A stretch of 64,000 nucleotides of DNA from Myxococcus fulvus (GTDB lineage Bacteria > Myxococcota > Myxococcia > Myxococcales > Myxococcaceae), in assembly GCF_900111765.1 (NCBI RefSeq), contig NZ_FOIB01000002.1:372001-436000 (forward strand). Reading direction: 5' to 3'. Positions 29,575-38,558 of the stretch are shown here, in pieces; position 1 is the first letter of the stretch, and each line of letters begins with the position of its first letter. A program made the translations under genes and the position numbers. Below the pieces are notes generated by a model. That model did not search any database. It was given only the letters and a program-made list of their open reading frames with translations, and was not told the DNA's origin.

Positions 29575-29607
29575 CGGCATCTGCCCGACAGTGGATGGAT
29601 GCCGTTT
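29575..29607 (+). terminator. Possible hairpin terminator after the ligA unit
   Basis: CGGCATC and GATGCCG form a 7-bp stem around a 16-base loop, then TTT. It lies 20 bases after the stop codon. The loop is longer than ideal and the T-run short, so this is moderate evidence. Confidence 0.4.
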
Positions 29608-30108
29608 CTCGGCTTTACACGTGTGCCGGGGGCGTGAAAAACTCCCCGTGTTTCTGGGCGCTTGTGTGACGCTCCGCATTGGCGAAGGTCACGCCCAGTC
29701 TTGAATTTTTGACGGGTTGCGTTCCCGGATACCTCCGGGCGCGTCGGCTGCGCCGGGGCTCCAAGTCGCCCCCCCAAGGTGACCCACTGCAGGGCACCGA
29801 CCGGGTGTGGAAGGAAGGAGCGGGCGGCACGCGCGTGGTGGAGGACCTCGAACGCGGTTGAAGACAAGGCTCCGCCCGGCAGGGTGCCGGTGGCAAAGCG
29901 GAGCAATTGAACTCGGAGGAGCAGGCGGTGGTCCCCTTGGCCCTCGACAGCGTGACGTGTGCCGTTCCCGGACAGACCGGGGAGGACGTCCTGACTGGAG
30001 GGCCTCCGGAGGCCGCCTCTCCTTTCGCAGCGTGCACGCAGGCGCGGCGTCTTGCCGCCTCCCGTCCGGTGAGGTCCGCCCTACCGCGCGCGCGTCCAGG
30101 ATTCGTCC
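29608..30108. other. Upstream region of the ribonuclease E/G gene
   Basis: This 500-base stretch has no credible gene. TTGAATTTTTGACGGG at 29701 is unusually AT-rich and could hold a -35, but I found no matching -10 at normal spacing. A long leader for the RNase gene is possible, as RNase E messages of other bacteria have autoregulatory leaders. Confidence 0.4.
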
Positions 30109-32946
30109 ATGAGCAGCATCCTCGTCATCAACGCCGCGGGTCGGGAGACCCGCGTGGCGCTCGTCGAGAACGGGCACATCGCGGAGTTCTATCTCGAGCG
30201 TAAGAAGGACAAGGGGGTCGTCGGCAACATCTACAAAGGCCGCGTGGTCCGGGTGCTCCCCGGCATGCAGGCGGCCTTCGTGGACATCGGCCTGGAGAAG
30301 GCCGCGTTCCTCTACGTCAGCGACGTCGTCTACGACCCGGACTTCGCCCGGGCGCAGTTCGAGCTGACCGAGGGCGAGCACGAGGACGCGCCCGACGTGC
30401 CCACCGAGTCCGAGGCCGAGGCCGCCGAGGCCGCCGCCCGGAACGGGGGTCCGCAGCAGCACCACCACCCCGTGGAGCACGCGGCGGAGGCGGAGGTCGA
30501 GGAGCTGTCGGCCGAGGCCCACGCGCACCTCGAGTCCCTGCCGAAGGACACCCGCCTGGAGCTGGCGGCGAACGCGCCGTCGGTGGAGGTGGCGTCCGGG
30601 ACGGAGTCCGCCGTGGCCGAGGCCGCGCAGCCGACGTCCGAGGCCGCGCCGTCCGCTGGCGAGCCGTCGGTGACGGTGGTGGCCAGCGAGGTGTCGGTGT
30701 CCGTGGAGGGCGCGACGGCCTCCGTGGAGACGGCGTCCGTGGCGGTGACGGTGGAGGAGGGCCCCTCCCCCGCGTCGGAGTCCGCCGAGGCCGCGCCCCA
30801 GGCGCCGGTGTCCGAGGATGGCGTGGAGGCGGCGCAGCAGCAGCCCGAGCCGCCGCCGGCCGCGGCCACCGCGCTGAGCGAGCTGATTCCGCCGCCGGGG
30901 GGGGAGGAGGGCGCGCTGGCCGTGGCCCGTCCCGCCGAGGTCTCCGGTGAGCGCCGCACGCCGCGCGAGGCCCGGGAGGCCCGGGAGCCGCGCGGCCGGG
31001 AGAAGGAGAAGGAGAAGGACAAGGGCCGTCACAAGCCGGACGAGAAGCGCCGCGACAAGCGCGATGACGACGGCAACGGCAAGGAGAAGGTCAAGCAGCG
31101 CCGGACGGACAAGATCGAGGACTTGCTGAAGGTGGGCCAGGAGGTGGTGGTCCAGATTTCCAAGGACCCCATCGGCACCAAGGGCGCGCGCCTCACCTCG
31201 CACATCTCGATTCCGGGCCGTCAGCTGGTGTTCATGCCCACGGTGGACCACGTGGGCATCAGCCGCCGCATCTCCAACGAGAAGGAGCGCCGGCGGCTGC
31301 GTGAAATCGTGGACCGGCTGCGTCCGCCCGGCACGGGCTTCATCGTGCGCACGGTGGCGGAGAACGTTCCGCAGGAGAAGCTCGAGAGCGACATCCGGTT
31401 CCTCATCGAGGTGTGGAACCAGGTGGTGCGCAAGAACGAGAAGCGGGGCGGCCCCGGTCTGTTGCATCCGGACCTGGACCTCATCCTGCGCGCCACGCGT
31501 GACCTGTTCGCGCACGACGTGGAGAAGCTCGTCGTCGACGACCGCGAGGAGTACGAGCGCATCCTGGGCTTCGTGACGGCGCAGGACCCGGCGCTGCGCG
31601 ACAGGGTGGCGCTGCACGAGGGCGACGACACCGTCTTCGACGCGTACGGCATCGAGCAGGAGCTGCAGCGGGCCACCCAGCGCAAGGTGTGGCTGAAGAG
31701 CGGCGGCTACCTCATCATCGACCAGGCCGAGGCGCTCACGGCCATCGACGTCAACTCGGGACGCTACGTCGGCAAGAAGAGCCTCGAGGAGACCATCACC
31801 AAGATCAACGTCGAGGCGGCCAAGGAGATTGTGTACCAGCTCCGGCTGCGCAACATCGGCGGCATCATCATCTGCGACTTCATCGACATGGAGAAGGCGC
31901 AGAACCGGGACAAGGTCTTCAAGGCGCTGCAGGAGGCGCTGGGGCGCGACAAGGCGAAGACGAACGTGCTGCGCATCTCCGAGCTGGGTCTCGTGGAGAT
32001 GACGCGCAAGCGCGTGCGCGAGTCCATCGGCCGGGTGCTGCACGAGGACTGCCCGTACTGCGACGGCAACGGCTTCGTGAAGACGGCGACGACGGTGGCG
32101 TACGAGATCTTCCGGGAGATTCGCCGGGAAGCGCCGGGCTACAAGGACTCCACGCTGGTCATCAACTGCAACGCGGAGGTGGCGCGCCTGCTCCAGGGCG
32201 AGGAGCGCAACGAGCTGCGGCACCTGATGGACCGCTACAACAAGTCCATCCAGGTCAAGGCGCAGCAGAACTACCACCGCGAGCAGTACGACATCTACGG
32301 ACGCTCGGCGACGGGCCCCGAGCACAAGGTGGCCTCGTCTCCGGGTTCGGGTGACGGCGAGCTGGCGATGCAGCAGCGCAAGCCGGACAGCGGCGGCTTC
32401 GGGCGGCAGGACCAGAACCGCCGGGGCGGTGGTGGCGGACGGGACCGCGACAGGGACCGGGGTGGCGGCGGTGGTGGTGGCGGCGGAGACCGGCGCGATG
32501 AGCGCCGTGACGGCCGTCGTCCGGACCGGGGTGGCGACCGTCCGCGCGGTGAGCGTGGTGGTGGTGAGCGCGGTGAGCGTGGTGACCGTGGCGGTGAGCG
32601 TGGTGACCGCGGCGGCGAGCGCGGCGGTGAGCGTGCCGACCGTGGCGGTGAGCGCAGTGACAGGGGCGAGCGCGGTGAGCGTGGTGACCGCGGCGGCGAG
32701 CGTGGTGAACGCGGCGAGCGTGGTGAACGCGGCGAGCGTGGTGACCGAGGCGAGCGCGGCGGTGAGCGCGGCGAGCGCGGTGACCGTCCTCGCGGCGAAC
32801 GAGGCGGCGAGCGCGGCGGCGAGCGTGGTGAGCGCGGTGGCAGCCAGGGCTCATCGGGAGGCAACGGCGGCGAGAGCAGCGGTGGCTCGACGCCTCCGGC
32901 ATCGGGCCAGGGTGGCTCGGAGCCGTCGGGCGGTAGCACGACCTGA
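30109..32946 (+). CDS. rng: Ribonuclease E/G with S1-domain insertion and RG-rich tail
   Basis: This 945-residue protein starts at ATG 30109. Residues 1-83 begin the S1 domain (NIYKGRVVRVLPGMQAAFVD); a low-complexity acidic then basic insertion of about 250 residues splits it, and S1 resumes near 333 (KVGQEVVVQISKDP). The RNase H and DNase I-like catalytic part has the Mg2+ Asp residues in AIDVNSGRYVG (near 545) and ICDFIDM (near 588). The zinc-link CPYCDGNG is near 648. From 737 the tail is rich in Arg and Gly, with GERGERGD repeats. It is probably the main single-strand endoribonuclease for mRNA and rRNA processing. Confidence 0.93.
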   Translation: MSSILVINAAGRETRVALVENGHIAEFYLERKKDKGVVGNIYKGRVVRVLPGMQAAFVDIGLEKAAFLYVSDVVYDPDFARAQFELTEGEHEDAPDVPTESEAEAAEAAARNGGPQQHHHPVEHAAEAEVEELSAEAHAHLESLPKDTRLELAANAPSVEVASGTESAVAEAAQPTSEAAPSAGEPSVTVVASEVSVSVEGATASVETASVAVTVEEGPSPASESAEAAPQAPVSEDGVEAAQQQPEPPPAAATALSELIPPPGGEEGALAVARPAEVSGERRTPREAREAREPRGREKEKEKDKGRHKPDEKRRDKRDDDGNGKEKVKQRRTDKIEDLLKVGQEVVVQISKDPIGTKGARLTSHISIPGRQLVFMPTVDHVGISRRISNEKERRRLREIVDRLRPPGTGFIVRTVAENVPQEKLESDIRFLIEVWNQVVRKNEKRGGPGLLHPDLDLILRATRDLFAHDVEKLVVDDREEYERILGFVTAQDPALRDRVALHEGDDTVFDAYGIEQELQRATQRKVWLKSGGYLIIDQAEALTAIDVNSGRYVGKKSLEETITKINVEAAKEIVYQLRLRNIGGIIICDFIDMEKAQNRDKVFKALQEALGRDKAKTNVLRISELGLVEMTRKRVRESIGRVLHEDCPYCDGNGFVKTATTVAYEIFREIRREAPGYKDSTLVINCNAEVARLLQGEERNELRHLMDRYNKSIQVKAQQNYHREQYDIYGRSATGPEHKVASSPGSGDGELAMQQRKPDSGGFGRQDQNRRGGGGGRDRDRDRGGGGGGGGGDRRDERRDGRRPDRGGDRPRGERGGGERGERGDRGGERGDRGGERGGERADRGGERSDRGERGERGDRGGERGERGERGERGERGDRGERGGERGERGDRPRGERGGERGGERGERGGSQGSSGGNGGESSGGSTPPASGQGGSEPSGGSTT
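32520..32850 (+). repeat. RGE/RGD/RGG coding repeat in the RNase tail
   Basis: A short degenerate repeat (units of about 9-18 bases, such as CGTGGTGAGCGCGGC) encodes runs of GERGERGDRGGERG. It is in frame and low in complexity. Copy number is likely to vary between strains. Confidence 0.85.
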
Positions 32947-33432
32947 TTCCGCGAGGTGAGGTGGGGCGGCGTCTCGACGACCGCCCTTCTCCCCCAGGCA
33001 TCAGCCATCCCATGGAAGCAAAGTGAAGTGGGCTGCGTAGCGGCCCACTTCCTCACCATCGGGACTGGAACGGTGGCACCCTTCTTCGGCATCACGAACT
33101 GGAAGGGCAGCCCCTTCACGGATGCAAAGTGGAATGAGCGCAGCGCCAGGCCCGCGCCTTTGGCAGGGGCTCAGCCATCTGGCTCGACGTCGCCTGAATC
33201 CTCAGCGAGGAGCCGGAAGAAACGCTCCGATGGGAGCGGGCGCCGTCGAATCGCGCACGACGCCCTGTGACGGGTGCCGCGCTCCTCTTCCACATCTCAA
33301 CGATGAGGCCTGCGGCGAGCCCCATGGTTCCCGCGAAGCCTCCTGCATGTCGGATGATGTGCCGCGACAGGCGTGGACCGCCAGGATGTGGGCTGGCCCT
33401 GGAGGTACCGGTTTGGCTAGCCTGACGACTCC
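32947..33432. other. Intergenic region with a hairpin, no clear gene
   Basis: Apart from the hairpin at 33025-33051, this 486-base stretch holds no supported gene. A minus-strand frame around 33000-33119 (reading KGLPFQFVMPKKGATVPVP) and a plus-strand frame over the same bases look faintly protein-like, but both lose normal codon bias and lack ribosome sites. It could hold a gene relic. Confidence 0.4.
33025..33051. terminator. Hairpin terminator after the RNase gene
   Basis: GAAGTGGGC and GCCCACTTC form a perfect 9-bp stem with a 9-base loop, about 80 bases downstream of the RNase stop. There is no long T-run. Confidence 0.5.
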
Positions 33433-34953
33433 ATGTCGCGGAGCGTCGTCAGCTCCCGGTCTGCTTCCGCCCCGGATGACACCCACCTCCGCTCCGCCCC
33501 AGCGCCCTCACCGTCCGCCGTGCCGCCGCACGGAGCGCCAGCGCACGGGCAGGAGCTGCTGAAGTTGGCCGCGCCCTCGACTCCAGCGTCGTGGTGGCGG
33601 AGCACGCGCGAGCGTGCGCGTGACTGGGCGCTGCGCGTCTGGGAACCCGTGCAGGGAACCCAGGTGGGCCGCTTCGCGACCGACACGTTCCTCGCCGCGA
33701 GGACCGTGGCCCAGGGCTTTCGCGGAGAGAACCTCCGACTCCGCGCCGCCGCGCTCACCTACATCAGCATGTTCTCGCTGGTGCCGCTGCTGACGGTGGG
33801 CCTCGTCCTGCTCAACGCGTTCCACCAGGACCGCTTCGAGGAGCGGCTGCGCTTCGTCGTCCGGGAGATGCTCGCCCCCGGCGTCCAGGAGAAGTCCGCC
33901 GCGGTGCTCAACCAGCTCCTCGAGCAGAGCAACTCCGTGGCCATTGGCAGCGTCGGCTTCCTGGCCATCCTCCTGTCCGCGGGCTCCCTGCTGCGCCACA
34001 TCGACGGCGCGGTGAACGAGCTGTGGGGCATCCGCCGTCAGCGCCCCTGGGGCACCCGGCTGCTCATCTACTCGGGCTTGCTCCTGTTGGGCCCCGTCTT
34101 CCTCGCGGCCTCCCTCACCGGGACGCGGGCGGTGCGCGGCGTCCTCCAGAGCCTGCCCTTCGCCAGCGTCCTCATCGCGCTGGGCACCACCCTCATCGCG
34201 GTGGTGGGCCTGACGCTGCTCTACTTCTGGACCCCCTATGCCCATGTCCGGGTCCGCTCCGCCCTGGCGGGGGGACTCGTCGCGGGCCTGGGTTGGATTC
34301 TGGCCAAGTCGGTGTACGCCGAGTTCGCCGCGCGCAGCTTCCGCTACAACCTGCTCTACGCCTCGCTGAGCGCCCTGCCCCTCTTCCTCGCCTGGGTCTA
34401 CGTCAGCTGGCTCGTGCTCCTCTTCGGCGCCCGCCTCGCCTACGCCGTCGAGCACACCGCCTTTCGCGACTCCCTCTTCGCCTTCGGCACGCACCCGCGC
34501 GCCCATGAGCTGGTCGCCTCGCGCATCGCCCAGGAGACGACGCTGACGTGGGTGGACGGAGGCCCGGCTCCCACGCCCCGGGTGCTGGCGACCCGGCTTC
34601 GCGTCCCCGAGTCGCTCGTCCACGAAGTGGTCGACCGCATGGTTACCGCCGGCCTCCTGGAGCGCCTGCGCCGGGGGGGATTGAGGCCCGCCAGGGACCC
34701 TGCCTCCCTCACCCTCGCCGACACCACCCTCGCCGTGCACGGCGTGATGATCTCCGGCGGGGCGGACACCTGGGATGGCCCCAAGGCCACCGGCTTCGAG
34801 CAGGTGGAGCACTTCTTCCAGGAGGCGGACTGCCTCGGCGTCGAGCGCCTGCGCCGCACGCGATGGATCGATCTGGTGGCGCCCCTGCGGCCTGAAGTCG
34901 TCCAGGAGGCCCCCTCGGAGCCCCCCCGAGTGGCAGCCAGCGGAAATCCGTAA
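33433..34953 (+). CDS. YihY/BrkB-family membrane protein with C-terminal wHTH-like region
   Basis: The protein has 506 residues from ATG 33433. A disordered N-terminus (1-85) is followed by RAAALTYISMFSLVPLL near 112, the hallmark of the YihY/BrkB family, and about six transmembrane helices to near 345. Residues 355-420 (HELVASRIAQETTLTWVDGG; RLRVPESLVHEVVDRMVTAGL) look like a winged helix, common in longer members. Once mis-named RNase BN, this family has no proven enzyme activity. TAGCCT at 33418 could be a start-proximal -10 element. Confidence 0.87.
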   Translation: MSRSVVSSRSASAPDDTHLRSAPAPSPSAVPPHGAPAHGQELLKLAAPSTPASWWRSTRERARDWALRVWEPVQGTQVGRFATDTFLAARTVAQGFRGENLRLRAAALTYISMFSLVPLLTVGLVLLNAFHQDRFEERLRFVVREMLAPGVQEKSAAVLNQLLEQSNSVAIGSVGFLAILLSAGSLLRHIDGAVNELWGIRRQRPWGTRLLIYSGLLLLGPVFLAASLTGTRAVRGVLQSLPFASVLIALGTTLIAVVGLTLLYFWTPYAHVRVRSALAGGLVAGLGWILAKSVYAEFAARSFRYNLLYASLSALPLFLAWVYVSWLVLLFGARLAYAVEHTAFRDSLFAFGTHPRAHELVASRIAQETTLTWVDGGPAPTPRVLATRLRVPESLVHEVVDRMVTAGLLERLRRGGLRPARDPASLTLADTTLAVHGVMISGGADTWDGPKATGFEQVEHFFQEADCLGVERLRRTRWIDLVAPLRPEVVQEAPSEPPRVAASGNP

Positions 34954-34983
34954 AGTTTCTAGGTGGTTGGGAGTCCACCCTGC

Positions 34984-35011
34984 TTGCAGTGCCGGCGCGT
35001 TCTGTTATGTT
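34984..35011 (+). promoter_or_regulatory. Candidate sigma70 promoter for the HU/IHF gene
   Basis: TTGCAG (34984-34989) and TATGTT (35006-35011) are separated by 16 bases, in an AT-richer patch upstream of ATG 35079. Match to consensus is 4/6 and 4/6. Confidence 0.4.
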
Positions 35012-35078
35012 TTCCTGATTCGACCACGGGCCAGAGTGCCCTGTTGCGAAGGGGTCACCGGGTTTGCGGGAGCGTCCG

Positions 35079-35429
35079 ATGCTCAAGTCCGATCTGATCA
35101 ACATCCTCGTGGCCAAGCGGGGCGTGACGCAGAAGCAGGCTGAGGCCACCATCGAGACGATTTTCGAGTCGATGAAGGATGCCCTCTGTCGCGGCGAGAA
35201 CATCGAGATTCGCGGTCTCGGTGCCTTCCACGTGAAGAACTACCAGGGCTACCAGGGCCGCAACCCGAAGACGGGCCAGGTCATCCCGGTGAAGCCCAAG
35301 CGGGGACTGCTCTTCCGCACGGGCAAGGAGCTGAGGGACAGGGTCAACCGCCCCGCGCCCCAGCAGGCCCAGGCGGACCTCGCGTCCCCCGAGAGCAAGG
35401 GCCCCGGCAGCACTGGCACCGGCCTCTGA
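35079..35429 (+). CDS. HU/IHF-family DNA-binding protein
   Basis: This 116-residue protein starts at ATG 35079, with GGGAG upstream. It has the family core: DLINILVAKRGVTQKQAEATIE, IEIRGLGAFHVK and the DNA-arm motif GRNPKTGQVIPVKPKR near residues 65-80. A Gln/Ala-rich tail of about 22 residues extends beyond the usual 90-95. HU or IHF subunits bend DNA as dimers; the arm sequence and internal helix look closest to IHF-alpha-like members, but HU cannot be excluded. It converges on sctV with only seven bases between the stops. Confidence 0.93.
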   Translation: MLKSDLINILVAKRGVTQKQAEATIETIFESMKDALCRGENIEIRGLGAFHVKNYQGYQGRNPKTGQVIPVKPKRGLLFRTGKELRDRVNRPAPQQAQADLASPESKGPGSTGTGL

Positions 35430-35436
35430 CCCACCC

Positions 35437-37512
35437 TCACATCCCATGGGACACCGGCGACAGCCGACCGATGGGACGAATCTGCAGGGCGCCATCCAGC
35501 TCGCCGTAGGTGAGCACCGCCACGTCCGGGAACGCCCCCTCGCACAGCCTGCGCAGTGACCTGCGCACATCCGGCGCGGTGAGCAGCACGGCCTTCCCGC
35601 CCGTCGCGACCTGACGCACGCCCTCCAGGATTTCCGCCACCCGCTCCGGGTCCGGCGAGAGCCCCCTGGGCCCAGCCGCCCGGAGAATCTCCTCCACCTC
35701 GGGGTCCACCAGGTACGCATACAGCGGCCCCGTGGGCGCGAACTTGTGGCTGAGGTAACGACGCAAGGCCTGTCGGCAGCGCTCGGCGAGCGCGGTGGCG
35801 TCCCCCTCGGTGGTGGGTGACACGAGCGCCTCCAGGATGGCCTTCAAGTCCCGGATGCTCACGCCCTCTTGGAGCAGCTTGCGCAGCACATCCGTCAAGA
35901 GCGGCAACGGCACCTTCTGGAGCGCCTCCTTCACCAGCATCGGCGCACGCGGCTCCAGCCCCTCCAGGAGCCCCTGGACGTCCTGGAGTCCCAACAGCTC
36001 CGCCGCCCGGCTCCGCAGCACGGCGCGCAGGTGCTCGGCGAGCAGCGCCTCGGGGCGCAGCACCTGGACCTGGGCGAGTTCCACCGGGCCGCGGCCCGAC
36101 TCCGGGATCCGGCTGATGCTCCTCCCCGTCGCGGGCTCCACCGCCGGCTCCGCCTTCACCTGGAGGAACGCGAGTTCCTCCGGAGGCGCCAGGGCATAGA
36201 GCACGCCCGGGGTCAGCTGCCCGCCGCCCGCGGGGACTTCATCCACCAGGATTCGATACTCCCCCGGGGACAGATAGGCGGCCTGGGTCCTCACGCGGAT
36301 GCCGGGGACACGGATGCCCAGCTCGAAGAAGAGCTCGTCCCGAACCGCGTTGAGCTGTTCGTGCACGAACGCACCCCCGGAGGACTGCGTCAGCACCGTC
36401 AGGTCCGGCGCGAGGTCCAGGGTGAGCGGGGACACACCCACCGGAAGCGCCACGCTCATCGGAGGAGCGGCCTCCTTCCCGGAAGCCCCCGCCTTCTCGC
36501 CCGACGCCTCCGACTCGCTTCCCGCCGCCACCGGAAGGGCCGCGCCGCGCGACAGGGCGTACCCGAGTCCCGCCAGGGCCGCCGCCAGCACCAGGAACGT
36601 CAGGTGCGGCATGCCCGGCATCAACGCGAGGACAACACACAGTCCCGCGACGACCCAGAGCGTCCGGGCCTCGCCGAAGAACTGCGCGCCAATCTCCGCG
36701 CCCAGCGAGTCCTCCTCCCGCTCAGAGGCCACCCGCGTGACGACGAGCCCCGCCGCCACGGTGATGCAGAGCGACGGCACCTGGGACACGAGCCCATCAC
36801 CGATGGCGATGAGCGCGAACGTCGCGGCCGCCTCGGAGAGCGACAGCCCTCCCTGCAACACGCCGATGAGCGAGCCCCCGAGCAGGTTCACCGCGACGAT
36901 GACGAGGCCCGCGATGACGTCGCCCTTCACGAACTTCATCGCGCCGTCCATCGCGCCGAACATCTGCGACTCGCGCTCCAAATCCCTCCTGCGCTTGCGG
37001 GCCTGAGCCTGGTCGATGGCCCCCGCGCGCAGGTCCGCGTCGATGGACATCTGCTTGCCCGGCATCGCGTCCAGGGTGAACCGGGCGGACACCTCCGCGA
37101 CACGCTCCGCGCCCTTCGCCACCACCAGGAACTGCACCAGCGAGAGGATGGCGAACACCACGCCACCGACCACGTAGTCCCCCTGCACCACGAACTCGCC
37201 GAACGCCTGGATGACGTCGCCCGCATGCCCCTCCGCGAGCGCCAGTCGCGTGGACGAGACGTTGAGCGCCAGGCGGAACAGGGTGGTGAACAACAGCAAC
37301 GTCGGGAAGGACGTCACCTTCAGCGCGTCCTTCGCGCGCAGCGCGGCCACCAGCAGCGCCACGCCCGCCGCCAGGTTCACCGCCAGGCCCACGTCCAGCA
37401 GCCACGCCGGCAGGGGGATGATGAGCGCGCCCAGCACGGCGGCCATCGCCACCGCGAGCACCAGGTCCGATGAGCGCTTCACCTTCGACAACCACGACGT
37501 CAGGGCCTTCAT
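35437..37512 (-). CDS. sctV: Type III secretion export gate protein SctV (FlhA family)
   Basis: This 691-residue protein starts at ATG 37512, overlapping the sctU stop (ATGA). The N-terminal half has about eight transmembrane helices. The conserved FHIPEP-type region lies near 140-200 (DAMPGKQMSIDADLRAGAID and RRRDLERESQMFGAMDGAMKFVKGD). The C-terminal cytoplasmic domain (about 345-690) forms the nonameric ring that receives chaperone-substrate complexes. Sequence features are those of non-flagellar and flagellar members alike; context decides for SctV. It is the last gene of the locus. Confidence 0.93.
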   Translation of the reverse strand: MKALTSWLSKVKRSSDLVLAVAMAAVLGALIIPLPAWLLDVGLAVNLAAGVALLVAALRAKDALKVTSFPTLLLFTTLFRLALNVSSTRLALAEGHAGDVIQAFGEFVVQGDYVVGGVVFAILSLVQFLVVAKGAERVAEVSARFTLDAMPGKQMSIDADLRAGAIDQAQARKRRRDLERESQMFGAMDGAMKFVKGDVIAGLVIVAVNLLGGSLIGVLQGGLSLSEAAATFALIAIGDGLVSQVPSLCITVAAGLVVTRVASEREEDSLGAEIGAQFFGEARTLWVVAGLCVVLALMPGMPHLTFLVLAAALAGLGYALSRGAALPVAAGSESEASGEKAGASGKEAAPPMSVALPVGVSPLTLDLAPDLTVLTQSSGGAFVHEQLNAVRDELFFELGIRVPGIRVRTQAAYLSPGEYRILVDEVPAGGGQLTPGVLYALAPPEELAFLQVKAEPAVEPATGRSISRIPESGRGPVELAQVQVLRPEALLAEHLRAVLRSRAAELLGLQDVQGLLEGLEPRAPMLVKEALQKVPLPLLTDVLRKLLQEGVSIRDLKAILEALVSPTTEGDATALAERCRQALRRYLSHKFAPTGPLYAYLVDPEVEEILRAAGPRGLSPDPERVAEILEGVRQVATGGKAVLLTAPDVRRSLRRLCEGAFPDVAVLTYGELDGALQIRPIGRLSPVSHGM

Positions 37513-38558
37513 GAACTCCGTCTCCGAGATGATTCGTCCGCGACCCGCGCTTCCATCGCCGTGCGGAGGACGACCGCCGCCGCCTGGTACAGCTCCTCGG
37601 GGATGGGCTCCCCCAGGTCGTAGTGGATGAGGCTCCGCGCCAGCGGTATGTCGCGCACCACGGGGATGCCGAGCCGACGCGCCTCCTCGCGGAGCGCGAG
37701 CGCCTCCTGCTCACGCGCCTTCGCGACGAGATAGGGCGCCTCGCACTCCTGGGTGTCGTAACGGAGCGCCACCGCGAGATGCGTGGGATTGACGACCACG
37801 GCGGTGGCCCGGGCCACGCCCCGAGCCGGTCCGCCTTGCGCGAGCTGCCGGTGCAACGCCTTGCGCTGTCCCTTGTGGCGCGGGTCTCCCTCGCTCTCCT
37901 TGTGCTCGCGCTTGAGTTCCTCACGGCTCATCCGCAGCTCACGAAAGTGGCTCCGTCGGGCGAGCAGGTAGTCCCCCACCCCCAACACCACCAGCACCCA
38001 GGCCAGGGTGTGCACCAACCCCTCGATGCGACCGAGCATGCGCGGCAGCCCCTCGCTCCCCGCGAGCCACGCGGTCCGCAGCACCTCCGGCCCCAGTTCC
38101 TCCACCTCGCTCCAGACGAACATCGCCACCACGGCCACCACGACCAGCGCCTTGCCCATCTCCAGCCACGGCTTCACGCTGAACAGCCGCTTCATCCCGG
38201 CCGCGGGGCTGACGCGCTCCCACTGGGGTGCCACGTGCTCGGGATTCATCTCGAACCCCACGGTGGCAACGCTGACGCCCAGCGACGCGATGAGCGCGCC
38301 CCCGAGCACGGGCCCGCTCATGCCCATGAAGATCCAGAGCCCCTCTTCCCAGGCGCCCGCCCCCTGCTGCTCGAGGAACAACCGCGCCGTCCAGTCCTGG
38401 AGCCGCGCCACCTGCGGCACCGAGCCCGCCATGAAGCCGAGCACGCCTCCCAACGTCACGGCGCTGGAGGAGAGCAATCGGCTGCGCGGAATCTGTCCCT
38501 TGCGGCGAGCCTCACGCAAACGCTTCGCGGAGGGCTGCTCCGTCTTCTCCCCGCTCAT
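37509..38558 (-). CDS. sctU: Type III secretion export switch protein SctU (FlhB/YscU family)
   Basis: This 349-residue protein starts at ATG 38558, overlapping the sctT stop. The N-terminus has four hydrophobic segments between about 30 and 200. The cytoplasmic domain carries the autocleavage motif NPTH at 257-260, where the chain is cut between Asn and Pro. The start (KTEQPSAKRLREARRKGQI) is typical. It controls substrate switching. All features expected for an active protein are seen. Confidence 0.95.
   Translation of the reverse strand: MSGEKTEQPSAKRLREARRKGQIPRSRLLSSSAVTLGGVLGFMAGSVPQVARLQDWTARLFLEQQGAGAWEEGLWIFMGMSGPVLGGALIASLGVSVATVGFEMNPEHVAPQWERVSPAAGMKRLFSVKPWLEMGKALVVVAVVAMFVWSEVEELGPEVLRTAWLAGSEGLPRMLGRIEGLVHTLAWVLVVLGVGDYLLARRSHFRELRMSREELKREHKESEGDPRHKGQRKALHRQLAQGGPARGVARATAVVVNPTHLAVALRYDTQECEAPYLVAKAREQEALALREEARRLGIPVVRDIPLARSLIHYDLGEPIPEELYQAAAVVLRTAMEARVADESSRRRSS

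Noticed and set aside
29701-29740. Promoter for the RNase gene at TTGAATTTTTGACG
   Set aside because: No -10 at 16-18 bases; left as a note in the intergenic entry.
29689-32325. 878-codon minus-strand frame opposite the RNase gene
   Set aside because: It mirrors the RNase E/G codons; low-complexity, no ribosome site, no domain.
32520-32850. GC-rich repeats in the RNase tail, possible CRISPR-like
   Set aside because: In-frame coding repeat with no spacers of constant size.
33116-33325. 69-codon minus-strand frame upstream of the YihY gene
   Set aside because: No ribosome site, basic low-complexity composition, no similarity I recognise.
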